Shown one piece after another: positions 9,069 through 16,901 of a DNA stretch of 34,458 nt. Position 1 is the first letter of the stretch, and every line of letters begins with the position of its first letter. This DNA comes from Pseudonocardiales bacterium (GTDB taxonomy: Bacteria; Actinomycetota; Actinomycetes; Mycobacteriales; Pseudonocardiaceae), in assembly GCA_003244245.1 (NCBI GenBank), contig QHBY01000340.1:1-34458 (forward strand). Direction: 5' to 3'. Both the position numbers and the translations under genes were made by a program. The notes under the pieces were generated by a model. The model was not told the DNA's origin and searched no databases. It was given only the letters and a program-made list of their open reading frames with translations.

Positions 9069-9959
9069 GTGACCCAAAACCAGGACATCGATCGACTGCT
9101 TCGCCGCCAACACGGCGCAGTGAGTCGGGGGCAACTACGCGAGCGTGGAGTCAACGCGAACTCTATCGACACCTGGGTACGCCGTAGTCGACTTCGGCGG
9201 ATCCTGCCTGCGGTGTACTCCATGGGGCCACCGTCGCTGGCCACCCGAGCCCATGCCGCTCACCTCTGGCAACCGAAGGGTGTGGTGAGCCATCTCGCCG
9301 CCGCCCACCTGTGGAAAATGGCAGTCGATGAGCCTGCTGTCGTGCACCTGACGGTACCGCTGGGCATGGTGCGCACATCGCCCACGCCCTGGCTGCGGCT
9401 GTTTCGCCGAGACACACCACGCACCCGGCGCAGCACCGTTGGCGGGTTGCCGGTCACCGACGTGCCTCGCACCGTCTTTGACTGTCTTGCGCTGCTCGAT
9501 GACGCGGCGTGCGCTGCCCTGCTCGACCATGCCACGGCGACGTTGACCTCGGAACGTGCCCTTCGCATGCGGTACCTTGAAGATCTTGGGCTGCGCGGCT
9601 CACCTCGCATCGCTGCGCAGCTGGTATCGCTGGTGCCTGGCGCGGCGTCCGCGCCCGAGCGCCTGCTCGCCCAAGGTCTGTACTCGGCCGGGCTTACCAA
9701 CTTCCTCGTCAACGAGCCGGTTCACGGGTACATCGCGGACTTCCTCGATCCGGCGCTGAGGCTGATCCTTGAAGTGGACGGTTACCGCACCCACGGCACG
9801 TGGCTCGCCTTCCAGGACGATCGTGCCCGGCAGAACGTGCTCGTGGCGCACGGGTACACCGTTCTGCGCTACACCGCCCACGATGTCCAAACCCGGCTCG
9901 AATCAATCCTCGACGAGGTCACCGATTTGGTCGCCCGGATCAGCCAGCAGAGCTCATGA
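9069..9959 (+). CDS. AbiEi-like winged-helix / DUF559 (Vsr-like PD-(D/E)XK) nuclease-domain protein
   Basis: The N-terminus (about 5-50, IDRLLRRQHGAVSRGQLRERG) resembles the winged-helix domain of AbiEi-type antitoxins. The C-terminus is a DUF559/Vsr-like restriction-fold domain: ADF (Asp224), LILEVDG (Glu235, Asp237), His242 and DDRARQ, ending GYTVLRYTAHDV. Catalytic residues of the fold appear intact, so it may cut DNA; no substrate is known. GTG 9069 gives 296 residues, a usual length. The frame is open further upstream to 8937, but that part overlaps the palindrome and lacks family features. It is the only rightward gene between 1388 and 19863. The stop codon lies inside the right-hand palindrome. 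No toxin partner is adjacent. Confidence 0.85.
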   Translation: MTQNQDIDRLLRRQHGAVSRGQLRERGVNANSIDTWVRRSRLRRILPAVYSMGPPSLATRAHAAHLWQPKGVVSHLAAAHLWKMAVDEPAVVHLTVPLGMVRTSPTPWLRLFRRDTPRTRRSTVGGLPVTDVPRTVFDCLALLDDAACAALLDHATATLTSERALRMRYLEDLGLRGSPRIAAQLVSLVPGAASAPERLLAQGLYSAGLTNFLVNEPVHGYIADFLDPALRLILEVDGYRTHGTWLAFQDDRARQNVLVAHGYTVLRYTAHDVQTRLESILDEVTDLVARISQQSS

Positions 9960-10022
9960 TCGTCGAAACTGAGCCGCGGCTGTGCAGAATTGAACGGTCA
10001 GGTCTCAGTAACGGCGATCATG
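9955..10022. repeat. 68-bp palindromic element, right copy
   Basis: The arms at 9955-9973 (CATGATCGTCGAAACTGAG) and 10004-10022 pair at 16 of 19 positions. The copy has exactly the length of the left one and lies in the same orientation. Its first bases supply the TGA stop (9957-9959) of the nuclease gene. Confidence 0.92.
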
Positions 10023-10062
10023 GGCGGCGTAGCCACTCCGCAGCGGCCTGGATGGATGGCGA

Positions 10063-11034
10063 TCAGCGCAGCCAGCCGGCGGCCTGCATTGCCCAATACG
10101 TCAGCACCAGATCAGCACCGGCCCGGCGGATGGAAATCAGCGTCTCCAGGACGGTGCGCTGCCGGTCCAGCCAGCCGCGGGCCACCGCCGCCTCGACCAT
10201 CGAGTACTCACCGGAGACCTGATAGGCGGCGACTGGGACGTCGGAGATCTCGGCAACTGAGTGCAGCACGTCGAGGTAGGACATCGCGGGTTTGACCATC
10301 ACGATGTCGGCGCCCTCGGCGAGATCCAGCGCGGTCTCGCGCAGCGCCTCCCGCGCGTTGGCAGGGTCTTGCTGATAGGTCAGCCGGTCGCCGCGCAGCT
10401 GGGAGTCCACCGCCTCGCGAAACGGCCCGTAGAACGCCGAGGCGTACTTGGCGCTGTAGGCCAGGATCCCGGTGTCCTGGTGACCGGCTGCGTCCAGTGC
10501 CGCCCGGATCGCCCCGACCTGACCGTCCATCATGCCGCTCGGCCCGACCAGGTGCGCCCCGGCCTGCGCCTGCGCGACTGCCATCTGCCCGTACACCGTC
10601 AGCGTCGCGTCGTTGTCCACCCGACCGGACGCGTCCAGCAGCCCGCAATGCCCGTGATCGGTGAACTCATCCAGACACGTCTCAGCCATGATCACGATGG
10701 CGTCACCGACCTCGGCACGGACGTCGCGCAAGGCGGTGTTGAGCACCCCGTCCGGGTCGATCCCGCCGGAGCCGGTGGCGTCCCTGGTGGCGGGCACGCC
10801 GAACAGCATGATCCCACCCAGCCCGGCCTCCACCGCCTCAGCCGCGGCCTTGCGCAGCGAGTCCCGGGTGTGTTGCACCACACCAGGCATGGACGGGATC
10901 GCCAGCGGCTCGGTGGCCCCCTGCTTGACGAACACCGGCAACACCAACTGCCGCGCGACAACCGTCGTCTCCCGAACCAACCCCCGCATCACCGCCGTGC
11001 CCCGCAACCGCCGCGGCCGACTCACCGGGTGCAT
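10063..11034 (-). CDS. hemB: Delta-aminolevulinic acid dehydratase (porphobilinogen synthase)
   Basis: HemB condenses two 5-aminolevulinate molecules to porphobilinogen. The 323-residue protein has the two active-site lysines in AYSAKYASAFYGPFREA (Lys196) and DIVMVKPAMSYLDVL (Lys248). The metal region reads ETCLDEFTDHGHCG (Cys120, Cys130): the middle cysteine of the three-cysteine zinc site is replaced by Asp, a mixed type. The ATG at 11034 follows a GGGATGGGG stretch and begins MHPVSRPRRLRG, as relatives do. A TTG at 11076 would overlap the dyad region. It is separated from hemD by 92 bp with paired dyads, so it may be partly independently regulated. Confidence 0.93.
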   Translation of the reverse strand: MHPVSRPRRLRGTAVMRGLVRETTVVARQLVLPVFVKQGATEPLAIPSMPGVVQHTRDSLRKAAAEAVEAGLGGIMLFGVPATRDATGSGGIDPDGVLNTALRDVRAEVGDAIVIMAETCLDEFTDHGHCGLLDASGRVDNDATLTVYGQMAVAQAQAGAHLVGPSGMMDGQVGAIRAALDAAGHQDTGILAYSAKYASAFYGPFREAVDSQLRGDRLTYQQDPANAREALRETALDLAEGADIVMVKPAMSYLDVLHSVAEISDVPVAAYQVSGEYSMVEAAVARGWLDRQRTVLETLISIRRAGADLVLTYWAMQAAGWLR

Positions 11035-11054
11035 CACGTCCCCATCCCGTCGCG

Positions 11055-11110
11055 TTCTGGATGCAGAACGCGGCAATCGCGGCCCGATTTACAGCAGTCT
11101 GCATCCAGAA
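11055..11110. promoter_or_regulatory. Paired dyads forming a 12-bp inverted repeat before hemB
   Basis: TTCTGGATGCAG (11055-11066) and CTGCATCCAGAA (11099-11110) are perfect complements 32 bp apart. Each arm is itself a dyad (TTCTG-N4-CAGAA and TCTG-N4-CAGA) with centres 42 bp apart. The region lies between the hemD stop (11127) and the hemB start (11034), so it could be an operator pair or an RNA hairpin. Confidence 0.6.
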
Positions 11111-11126
11111 GGCGGAAAACCGAGCG

Positions 11127-12656
11127 CTAGCGGCGGCGGTTTTTGGCCTTGCGGGGTGGGGGGAGGGCTCCTGCTGCGCGGAGCTGGGCGGCGTGTTCGG
11201 CTAGGGCGTCCACCAGGGCGCCGACTTGGGCAACCTCGGGTTGGACGTCCACCCGGAGGCCGAACTCGATCGCTGTCTCGGCGGTGGCTGGGCCGATGCA
11301 GGCGACGATCGTGCGAGTATGCGGCTTGCCGGCGATACCGACCAGGTTGCGCACCGTGGACGACGACGTGAAGCACACCGCGTCGAAGCCACCAGTCTTG
11401 ATCATTTCTCGGGTTTCGGCGGGTGGTGGAGCGGCCCGCACCGTGCGGTAGGCCGTCACGTCGTCGATCTCCCAGCCCCGCTCGCGCAGCCCAGCGGCCA
11501 ACGTCTCGGTCGCGATGTCCGCGCGCGGCAGCAGCACCCGGTCCACCGGGTCGAGGATGTCGTCGAAGGGCGGGAAGTCGGCCAGCAACCCATCGGAGGA
11601 CTGGTCACCCGAGGGCAGCAGCTCGGGGACGATCCCCATGGCGCGCACCCGCTCCGCGGTGGCTTCCCCCACGCAGGCGATCTTCACGCCGGCGAAGGCG
11701 CGGGCATCCAGCCCGAACTCGGCAAACTTGTCCCAGACCGCCCGGACCGCGTTGGTGGAGGTGAACACCACCCACTGGTAGCGACCGTCGACCAGCCCCT
11801 TGACCGCGCGCTCCATCTGAGCCGGGGACCGGGGCGGTTCAACCGAGATCGTCGGGACCTCCACGGGCACCGCGCCATGCACGGCCAGCCGGTCGCTCAT
11901 CGCGCCGGCCTGCTCCTTGGTCCGCGGCACCAGCACCTTCCAGCCATACAGTGCCCGGGACTCCCACCAGGACAGCTTCGTCCGCTGCCCTACCACCGAG
12001 CCGACGGTCACCACCAGCGGCCCGGTGAGCTCTCCGATGTCACCGCTCAACGAGGCCAGCGTGGTCTCCACGGTGTGCTGAGTGGGCAGGGTGCCCGCGG
12101 CGGTGATCGCCACTGGGGTGTTCGGGGCCAGCCCGTGTTCGACCAGCGCGGAGGCCGCCTCCGCCAGGTGTGACGCGGTGGCGTGCAACACCAGCGGGCC
12201 CGATACCGCGGCCAGTGACGCCCAGTCAACGCCCGCTCGGACGTCGGCCTCCGTGTGCCCGGAGCCCAGCGGTACCCCGGCGAAGGCCGGCACCGCGGTG
12301 CCCATCGGCACCCCGGGCACCACCTCGAACGGTGTCGACGTGCGCGCCACGGCCAGCGCCTCGGCGACTACGGCGTCGGCGGTGAGCGGGTCGCCGGATA
12401 CCAGGCGTACCACGACCCGGCCGACGTTGGCTTCGGCTACCAGATCCTTGGCGACCTCACCGGGCTCTCCCACCGCCGGGCGCACCTCGGCGCTAGGGCC
12501 GGCCAGCGCGAGCACGTCGGGCGGCACGTCGGGGTCGGTCACCAGCAACTCGGCACAGCTCAGCAGGTGCTGCGCTCGCACAGTGAGCATCCCGGCGTCA
12601 CCGGGACCAGCACCGACAAAGGCAATCTGTCCAGCGGTCTTGCAGACACGGCTCAT
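11127..12656 (-). CDS. hemD: Fused uroporphyrinogen-III methyltransferase-like / uroporphyrinogen-III synthase
   Basis: The 509-residue protein has two parts. Residues about 8-245 resemble the SAM-dependent tetrapyrrole methylase domain (FVGAGPGDAGMLTVRAQ, VVPGVPMGTAVPAFAG). Residues about 250-500 are a HemD uroporphyrinogen-III synthase domain, with typical LVPRTKEQAGAMSDRL, VVFTSTNAVRAVW and VCFTSSSTVRNL segments. HemD closes hydroxymethylbilane with inversion of ring D. The fusion corresponds to Rv0511 and the Streptomyces hemD. The methylase domain lacks the canonical RLKGGDP motif (here RLVSGDP), so methylation is doubtful. The start at 12656 lies 4 bp after hemC. The C-terminus PPRKAKNRRR is basic. 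Confidence 0.92.
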   Translation of the reverse strand: MSRVCKTAGQIAFVGAGPGDAGMLTVRAQHLLSCAELLVTDPDVPPDVLALAGPSAEVRPAVGEPGEVAKDLVAEANVGRVVVRLVSGDPLTADAVVAEALAVARTSTPFEVVPGVPMGTAVPAFAGVPLGSGHTEADVRAGVDWASLAAVSGPLVLHATASHLAEAASALVEHGLAPNTPVAITAAGTLPTQHTVETTLASLSGDIGELTGPLVVTVGSVVGQRTKLSWWESRALYGWKVLVPRTKEQAGAMSDRLAVHGAVPVEVPTISVEPPRSPAQMERAVKGLVDGRYQWVVFTSTNAVRAVWDKFAEFGLDARAFAGVKIACVGEATAERVRAMGIVPELLPSGDQSSDGLLADFPPFDDILDPVDRVLLPRADIATETLAAGLRERGWEIDDVTAYRTVRAAPPPAETREMIKTGGFDAVCFTSSSTVRNLVGIAGKPHTRTIVACIGPATAETAIEFGLRVDVQPEVAQVGALVDALAEHAAQLRAAGALPPPRKAKNRRR

Positions 12657-12660
12657 CTAC

Positions 12661-13653
12661 CTACTCGTTTCCCATCAGGCCGCGACCTGGGCCGCGCAGC
12701 GCTGGGTCCACACCCAGCGCGCCAGCACCCAGGTCCAGCAACTCGGCCGCGACCTGGCGGCCGAGCTTCTCGGCATCGGTTGGCTCCCCATCGGAATACG
12801 GCCCATCGGAATACGGGCCATCGAAATACGGCACAGTGGCCGACGATCGGAGCATTCCATCGTCCACAGTGGCTGCAGCTCCCCGCAGGAACAGCCGCAG
12901 CACAACCCGCCCCTGGTCATCGAGATCCTCGACGACATCGGCAAGCGCGCCCACCGGAGCGATGCAGGCGGCCGCCACCGAGGCGAGCAACGCCCGCTCG
13001 GCGGTGACCGCGGCGCGCACCCCAGCGTCATCAAGCACCGTGCCCAGCACATGCTCGGTGTCCAAGTCATCGACCCGGCACTCGCAGGCCAGCGCTGCCT
13101 GCCCGGGCGCAGGCAACATCTGCAAGGGGTCGAGTAATTCAGTGGCGCGATCGGTCCGGCCGAGACGGGCCAGCCCGGCAGCGGCGATCACCACACCATC
13201 GACCTCGCCGTCATCGACGCGACGGATCCGCGAGTCGATGTCGCCGTGGATCGGCACAGTCCGCAGTCCCAGGCCCAACGCCCGCAGCTGCGCACACCGC
13301 CGGGGTGATCCGGTGCCGAGCACTGCCCCGGCAGGCAACTCACCCAGCACCATCCCGGCCCGTGCCACCAGCGCATCGCGCGGATCCGCGCGCTCCGGTA
13401 CCGCGGCGACCACCACGCGAGGATCCGCCGCGGTTGGCAGATCCTTGTAGGAGTGCACCGCGATATCGACCTCGCCCCCGACCAGTGCCGAGCGTAACGC
13501 CGAGTAGCCATCGCTGGCGGTATGCACCGGCACGACACGGACCGCAACGTCGGCAGCCCGCAACCGCTGCGCCACCCAGTCGGTCTGGGCGAGTGCCAAC
13601 GCACCGCTCCCGGCTCCCAGCAACAACGGCGATCGTTGCGCCATGGCCATCAC
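12661..13653 (-). CDS. hemC: Porphobilinogen deaminase, with divergent active site
   Basis: By fold segments and operon position (hemA-hemC-hemD) this is HemC, which polymerises four porphobilinogens on a dipyrromethane cofactor. Conserved parts include VHSYKDLPT (Asp71), GSPRR (Arg118/119), PAPGQ and the cofactor cysteine in [10 protein letters not shown] (Cys230). Unusual changes are the N-terminal TRGS replaced by AGSG (residues 14-17), the RGN motif replaced by HGD (136-138), and loss of the EGDR loop. A D-G-P-Y-S repeat near residue 280 comes from three 15-bp units (12788-12832). The start may be GTG 13653 or ATG 13650; the former overlaps the hemA stop by 4 bp. No frameshift is visible, so it may be functional but altered. 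Confidence 0.88.
   Translation of the reverse strand: MMAMAQRSPLLLGAGSGALALAQTDWVAQRLRAADVAVRVVPVHTASDGYSALRSALVGGEVDIAVHSYKDLPTAADPRVVVAAVPERADPRDALVARAGMVLGELPAGAVLGTGSPRRCAQLRALGLGLRTVPIHGDIDSRIRRVDDGEVDGVVIAAAGLARLGRTDRATELLDPLQMLPAPGQAALACECRVDDLDTEHVLGTVLDDAGVRAAVTAERALLASVAAACIAPVGALADVVEDLDDQGRVVLRLFLRGAAATVDDGMLRSSATVPYFDGPYSDGPYSDGEPTDAEKLGRQVAAELLDLGAGALGVDPALRGPGRGLMGNE
12788..12832 (-). repeat. Three 15-bp tandem repeats inside hemC
   Basis: Units CCATCGGAATACGGC (12788-12802), CCATCGGAATACGGG (12803-12817) and CCATCGAAATACGGC (12818-12832), read on the plus strand, encode the repeated D-G-P-Y-(S/F) of HemC. The repeat is a multiple of three and keeps the frame. Confidence 0.93.
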
Positions 13654-15017
13654 CGAGGCCCGGATGGGTCGTCGGTTGACGATGGGCGGATCGGCGCGGC
13701 GATGGCGGCAGCCGCTTGCGGGTCGAGCTCGAACAGCTCGCGCAGCGCGTCGGCGTAGGCCTCGCCCCCACCGGCCTCGGCGAGCTGCTTGACCCGCACG
13801 GTGGGGGCGTGCAACAGCTTGTCCACCACCCGACGCACACTGCGGGCCAGCTCGTCGCGCACCGAGGCATCCAGTCCCGGCAGCCGGCCGTCCAGCCGCA
13901 GCAGTTCGGCGTCTACCACCTCAGCCGCTCGCTTGCGTAGCGCTGCGACCGTCGGGGTGACCTCCGCGGTGCGCTGGGCGGCCAGATATTGGCGCACTTC
14001 CTGGGCGACAAGTCGGTGCGCGGTGCTGACCGCGTCGGACCCCGTACCGCGCTGCTCCAGCCGGCGAGCCACGGCGCTGAGGTCCAGCAGGATCACGCCG
14101 GGAACCTCACCCACCCCGGGCTCGACGTTGCGGGGCAGCCCCAGATCGCACACCACGAGCGGGACCCGAGCGTGGCTCATCTGCTCGACGCTGAGCACCG
14201 CGCCGGTCGCGCCGGTGCAGCAGATCACCACGTCTACCGCGGCCAACGCGCCGGCCACACAGTCCAGGCTGACGGCCCGGGCGGGGGTTCCCTCGGCCTG
14301 GCACAGCGCGGCCAGCCGCTGCGCGCTGACGTGGGTGCGGTTGGCCACCACGATCTCGGCCACCCCGGCCCGGCGTAGCTGCGCCGCGGCCAGCGCGCCC
14401 ATCGAACCGGCACCGAGCACCAGCGCCCGCCGACCGGCCAAACCCGTCCCGTCTACACCCGCGCCGTCCAGACCCGCGACACCAGCCAGCGCAGCCGCCG
14501 TAGCGGCCAGGGCTTCGGAGACCACAGAGGCACCCGCGGCGCCGATACCAGTCTCGGTGCGGACCCTCTTGCCTACCCGAAGCGCCGGCTGCACCACCTC
14601 ATGCAGGGTGCGTCCAATCGTGCCCGCTTGCTCCGCGCCGGCGTACGCGGTGCGCAGCTGACCGAGAATCTGCGGCTCGCCGACGACCACCGAGTCCAGC
14701 CCGGCTGCTACCGAGAACAGGTGCTCCACACCGGCGGCCGCGTAGTGCACGTAGAGGTGTTCGGACAGCTCGTCCAGCACGATCGCGGACTGGCGCGCCA
14801 GCACATCGGTGATATCGGCGAGGCCACCGTGGAAGGTCGCGACCACCGCATAAACCTCGACCCGGTTGCAGGTGGACAGCAGCAGCGCCTCCGCAACGTT
14901 CTCGCGAGCAAGCAGCTGGCACAGAACCTTGCCGGCGTCCGCGGCCGACACCGCGACTCGCTCCAGCACTCCGACCGGCGCGCTGCGATGAGACAGACCG
15001 ACGACCAGAAGACTCAT
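13650..15017 (-). CDS. hemA: Glutamyl-tRNA reductase
   Basis: HemA reduces glutamyl-tRNA to glutamate-1-semialdehyde with NADPH, the committed step of haem synthesis in most bacteria. The 455-residue protein begins [20 protein letters not shown]. The catalytic cysteine is in [12 protein letters not shown] (Cys50). Further motifs are [19 protein letters not shown], the NADPH-binding [20 protein letters not shown], and a C-terminal dimerisation helix region. The ATG at 15017 overlaps the rex stop by 4 bp (ATGA), so the genes are translationally coupled. An in-frame extension to 15077 lies inside rex and is not family-like. Confidence 0.95.
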   Translation of the reverse strand: MSLLVVGLSHRSAPVGVLERVAVSAADAGKVLCQLLARENVAEALLLSTCNRVEVYAVVATFHGGLADITDVLARQSAIVLDELSEHLYVHYAAAGVEHLFSVAAGLDSVVVGEPQILGQLRTAYAGAEQAGTIGRTLHEVVQPALRVGKRVRTETGIGAAGASVVSEALAATAAALAGVAGLDGAGVDGTGLAGRRALVLGAGSMGALAAAQLRRAGVAEIVVANRTHVSAQRLAALCQAEGTPARAVSLDCVAGALAAVDVVICCTGATGAVLSVEQMSHARVPLVVCDLGLPRNVEPGVGEVPGVILLDLSAVARRLEQRGTGSDAVSTAHRLVAQEVRQYLAAQRTAEVTPTVAALRKRAAEVVDAELLRLDGRLPGLDASVRDELARSVRRVVDKLLHAPTVRVKQLAEAGGGEAYADALRELFELDPQAAAAIAAPIRPSSTDDPSGPR

Positions 15018-15745
15018 CGGCTCACCGCGATCGGATCGATTGGTTCGGCCACCGGTCCGACGCCGTTTCCACCGCACCGGCGGACCTGGTGAAACGACAG
15101 GATCTGCAGCTCCACCGCGAGGTCCACTCGACGAACCTCGACATCGTCAGGCACCAGCAGCACGACCGGGGCGAAGTTGAGGATGCACCGGACGCCACCG
15201 GCCACAAGCAGGTCACACACCCCTTGCGCGGCGGCGACCGGGGTGCAGATCACGCCGATGGTCACCTCGCGCTCAGCGCACACCGCCGGGATGCTGTCGA
15301 CGTGGTCCACGGGCAACCCACCGACGGGGACCCCGATCAGGTCCTCATCGAGGTCGAACAGCGCCGTGACCGGGAAGCCGCGGTCAGGGAATCCTGGGTA
15401 GTTGGCTAGTGCATGACCGAGGTTGCCGATGCCGACCACGGCGATGCTGTGGTGCCGGGTAAGCCCAAGCAGCCGCTCGATGTGCTCTACCAGCCGCGCG
15501 GTGTCATAGCCCACCCCGCGGGTGCCGTAGGAACCTACATAGGACAGGTCCTTGCGCAGCGTCGCGGAGTTCACCCCGGCGGCGCCGGCGAGCACCTCGC
15601 TCGACATCGTGGTCACGCCTTGTTCGATCATCGAGGTGAGCACCCGAAGGTAGACGGCGAGGCGGCCGACCGCGGCCTCGGGTACAGAGCGGTACGGCAG
15701 ATCTTCGAGCCCCGTGCTGTACCTGCCGTGCTCGTGCACCGTCAC
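15014..15745 (-). CDS. rex: Redox-sensing transcriptional repressor Rex
   Basis: Rex senses the NADH/NAD+ ratio and represses respiratory and haem genes when NADH is low. The 243-residue protein has an N-terminal winged helix ([17 protein letters not shown], with recognition segment [18 protein letters not shown]) and a Rossmann domain ([18 protein letters not shown]). It ends with a C-terminal swapped helix. GTG 15745 is chosen because AGGAAGG lies just upstream and the frame further upstream overlaps a probable Rex operator (15824-15841). It heads rex-hemA-hemC-hemD-hemB, the same order as the autoregulated Streptomyces coelicolor rex-hemACD operon. Confidence 0.94.
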   Translation of the reverse strand: MTVHEHGRYSTGLEDLPYRSVPEAAVGRLAVYLRVLTSMIEQGVTTMSSEVLAGAAGVNSATLRKDLSYVGSYGTRGVGYDTARLVEHIERLLGLTRHHSIAVVGIGNLGHALANYPGFPDRGFPVTALFDLDEDLIGVPVGGLPVDHVDSIPAVCAEREVTIGVICTPVAAAQGVCDLLVAGGVRCILNFAPVVLLVPDDVEVRRVDLAVELQILSFHQVRRCGGNGVGPVAEPIDPIAVSR

Positions 15746-15823
15746 GCGCGCCTTCCTCTCGACCACTGGCGAACCGGCTCCGGGGCTGGTAGCGGTGCCC
15801 TGCCAGGCGTCCACGGTAGCCGC

Positions 15824-15841
15824 TTGTGAACGCAGGAACAA
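15824..15841. promoter_or_regulatory. Probable Rex operator (ROP) upstream of rex
   Basis: TTGTGAACGCAGGAACAA matches 14 of 18 positions of the Streptomyces Rex site TTGTGAACGCGTTCACAA. The left half is perfect and the right half degenerate. It is 79 bp upstream of the rex start, so rex and the hem operon are probably autoregulated. Confidence 0.6.
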
Positions 15842-15870
15842 AGTCGCGATCTTGCTGGCCCAGGACATGG

Positions 15871-15905
15871 GTCAGGGGCGGCTCGATAGCGGAGCCGCCC
15901 CTGAC
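15871..15905 (-). terminator. Terminator after the downstream fasciclin gene
   Basis: GTCAGGGGCGGCTC (15871-15884) and GAGCCGCCCCTGAC (15892-15905) form a perfect 14-bp stem with a 7-nt loop, 36 bp beyond the fasciclin stop. It separates this gene from rex. Confidence 0.88.
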
Positions 15906-15940
15906 CGGTAGCCGCAGCAGGTAGTAGCTGCATAGCGCCG

Positions 15941-16636
15941 TTACGAAGCCGGCGGTGACAGCACCTGCCCGATGACGAACACCGTGGCGTTCTTGGTGGG
16001 GATGTTGCCGCACAACACCGGCGCACCATTGACAGTCGGTGCCGCCGCCGTGCCGCCAACCGTGACCTTGGCGCCTTCCAGACTGTCCACCGTGCCGGCT
16101 TGGACGAGGGTCGCCGCGTCGTAGCGGGTGCCGACCACGTGGTAGGTCAGGATCTTGGCCAGCTTGCCGTTAGGGGCCGCCACGTCTGGGGCGGTGGTCA
16201 GCTGGTTGAGAATGCCCGGGCTCTTGGCCTCCAAAGCCTGGAACGCCGAGTCGGATGGGGCGAACACGGTCAGCGCGGGCGCGCTGTTGAGGGTGTCGCC
16301 AAGATTGGCTGCGGTCACAGCCTTGGTCAGGGTGGTCAGCAGCGGGTTGTGGCTGGCCGCGGTGGCCACCGGGTCGTTGACCATGCCCTGGGACGAGCCC
16401 GGGCCTTCCGTGGGCACCTGGCTGCATGCCGGACCGAAGATATCGCTGATCTTGGTAACGCCACTGCCGGTAGGCGCTGCCGCCTCCGGATTGGGCGCAG
16501 CCTGCGCACTCGACGGCGGTGTCTCGTTGGAAGGTTGGCCGCTGGTTGCCGGCCCCTGCGAGTTGCTGCATGCGCCGACCACGGCGGTCAGAGCCGCCAT
16601 AGCGCCGACCGCGGCCAGTCGCTGGATCTTCCTCAC
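15941..16636 (-). CDS. Fasciclin-domain lipoprotein (MPT83/MPT70-like), copy A
   Basis: The 231-residue protein begins MRKIQRLAAVGAMAALTAVVGAC, a lipoprotein signal with lipid-attachment Cys23. A Ser/Pro/Ala-rich linker follows to about residue 56. Then comes one FAS1 domain with NPLLTTLTKAVTAANL, ALTVFAPSDSAFQAL and TYHVVGTRYDAATL. FAS1 proteins mediate adhesion or cell-surface interactions; MPT70/MPT83 of mycobacteria are the closest known relatives. GTG 16636 has GAGGAG (16642-16647) upstream. It is nearly identical to copy B from about residue 56 onward, indicating recent tandem duplication. The two genes each have their own terminator. Confidence 0.93.
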   Translation of the reverse strand: MRKIQRLAAVGAMAALTAVVGACSNSQGPATSGQPSNETPPSSAQAAPNPEAAAPTGSGVTKISDIFGPACSQVPTEGPGSSQGMVNDPVATAASHNPLLTTLTKAVTAANLGDTLNSAPALTVFAPSDSAFQALEAKSPGILNQLTTAPDVAAPNGKLAKILTYHVVGTRYDAATLVQAGTVDSLEGAKVTVGGTAAAPTVNGAPVLCGNIPTKNATVFVIGQVLSPPAS

Positions 16637-16841
16637 TCGATCTCCTCGTCTGCTGGCTGGCTGGTCTTCAGCCTCGCCTGCATTGCTTTCAGTGATCCCG
16701 CCAGGCGGGGTTCATGCGTCATGCCAGACGGATGACGAATTGAGTGTTCCCGATACCTGACAGCCGAAACGATTACGTAGTCGACCTATACGAAATCGTT
16801 ATGAACCGTAGCGTTCCGACGACAATGGACGTTTGGGACAT
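16637..16841 (-). promoter_or_regulatory. Intergenic region between the two fasciclin genes
   Basis: About 200 bp, less GC-rich than its surroundings, precede fasciclin copy A. The ribosome-binding site lies at 16642-16647. The region presumably holds the promoter of copy A because the terminator of copy B (16842-16879) lies at its far end. I see no gene. Confidence 0.5.
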
Positions 16842-16879
16842 ACGTCAGGGGCGACCCCATCCGGAGCCGCCCCTGACGT
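16842..16879 (-). terminator. Terminator after the upstream fasciclin gene
   Basis: ACGTCAGGGGCG (16842-16853) and CGCCCCTGACGT (16868-16879) form a perfect 12-bp stem. Its core sequence (GTCAGGGGCG) is shared with the terminator at 15871-15905, so the terminator was duplicated with the gene. Confidence 0.88.
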
Positions 16880-16901
16880 TTTAAGTAGCTGCGCGGTTTG
16901 C

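Noticed and set aside
9069-9959. Complete AbiEi/AbiEii toxin-antitoxin pair
   Set aside because: No nucleotidyltransferase-like AbiEii gene is adjacent, and the C-terminal domain is a DUF559 nuclease rather than the AbiEi C-terminal domain.
16727-16751. ECF-type promoter (GGGAAC ... CGTC) before fasciclin copy A
   Set aside because: The spacer is about 15 bp and copy B lacks an equivalent, so the match is not convincing.
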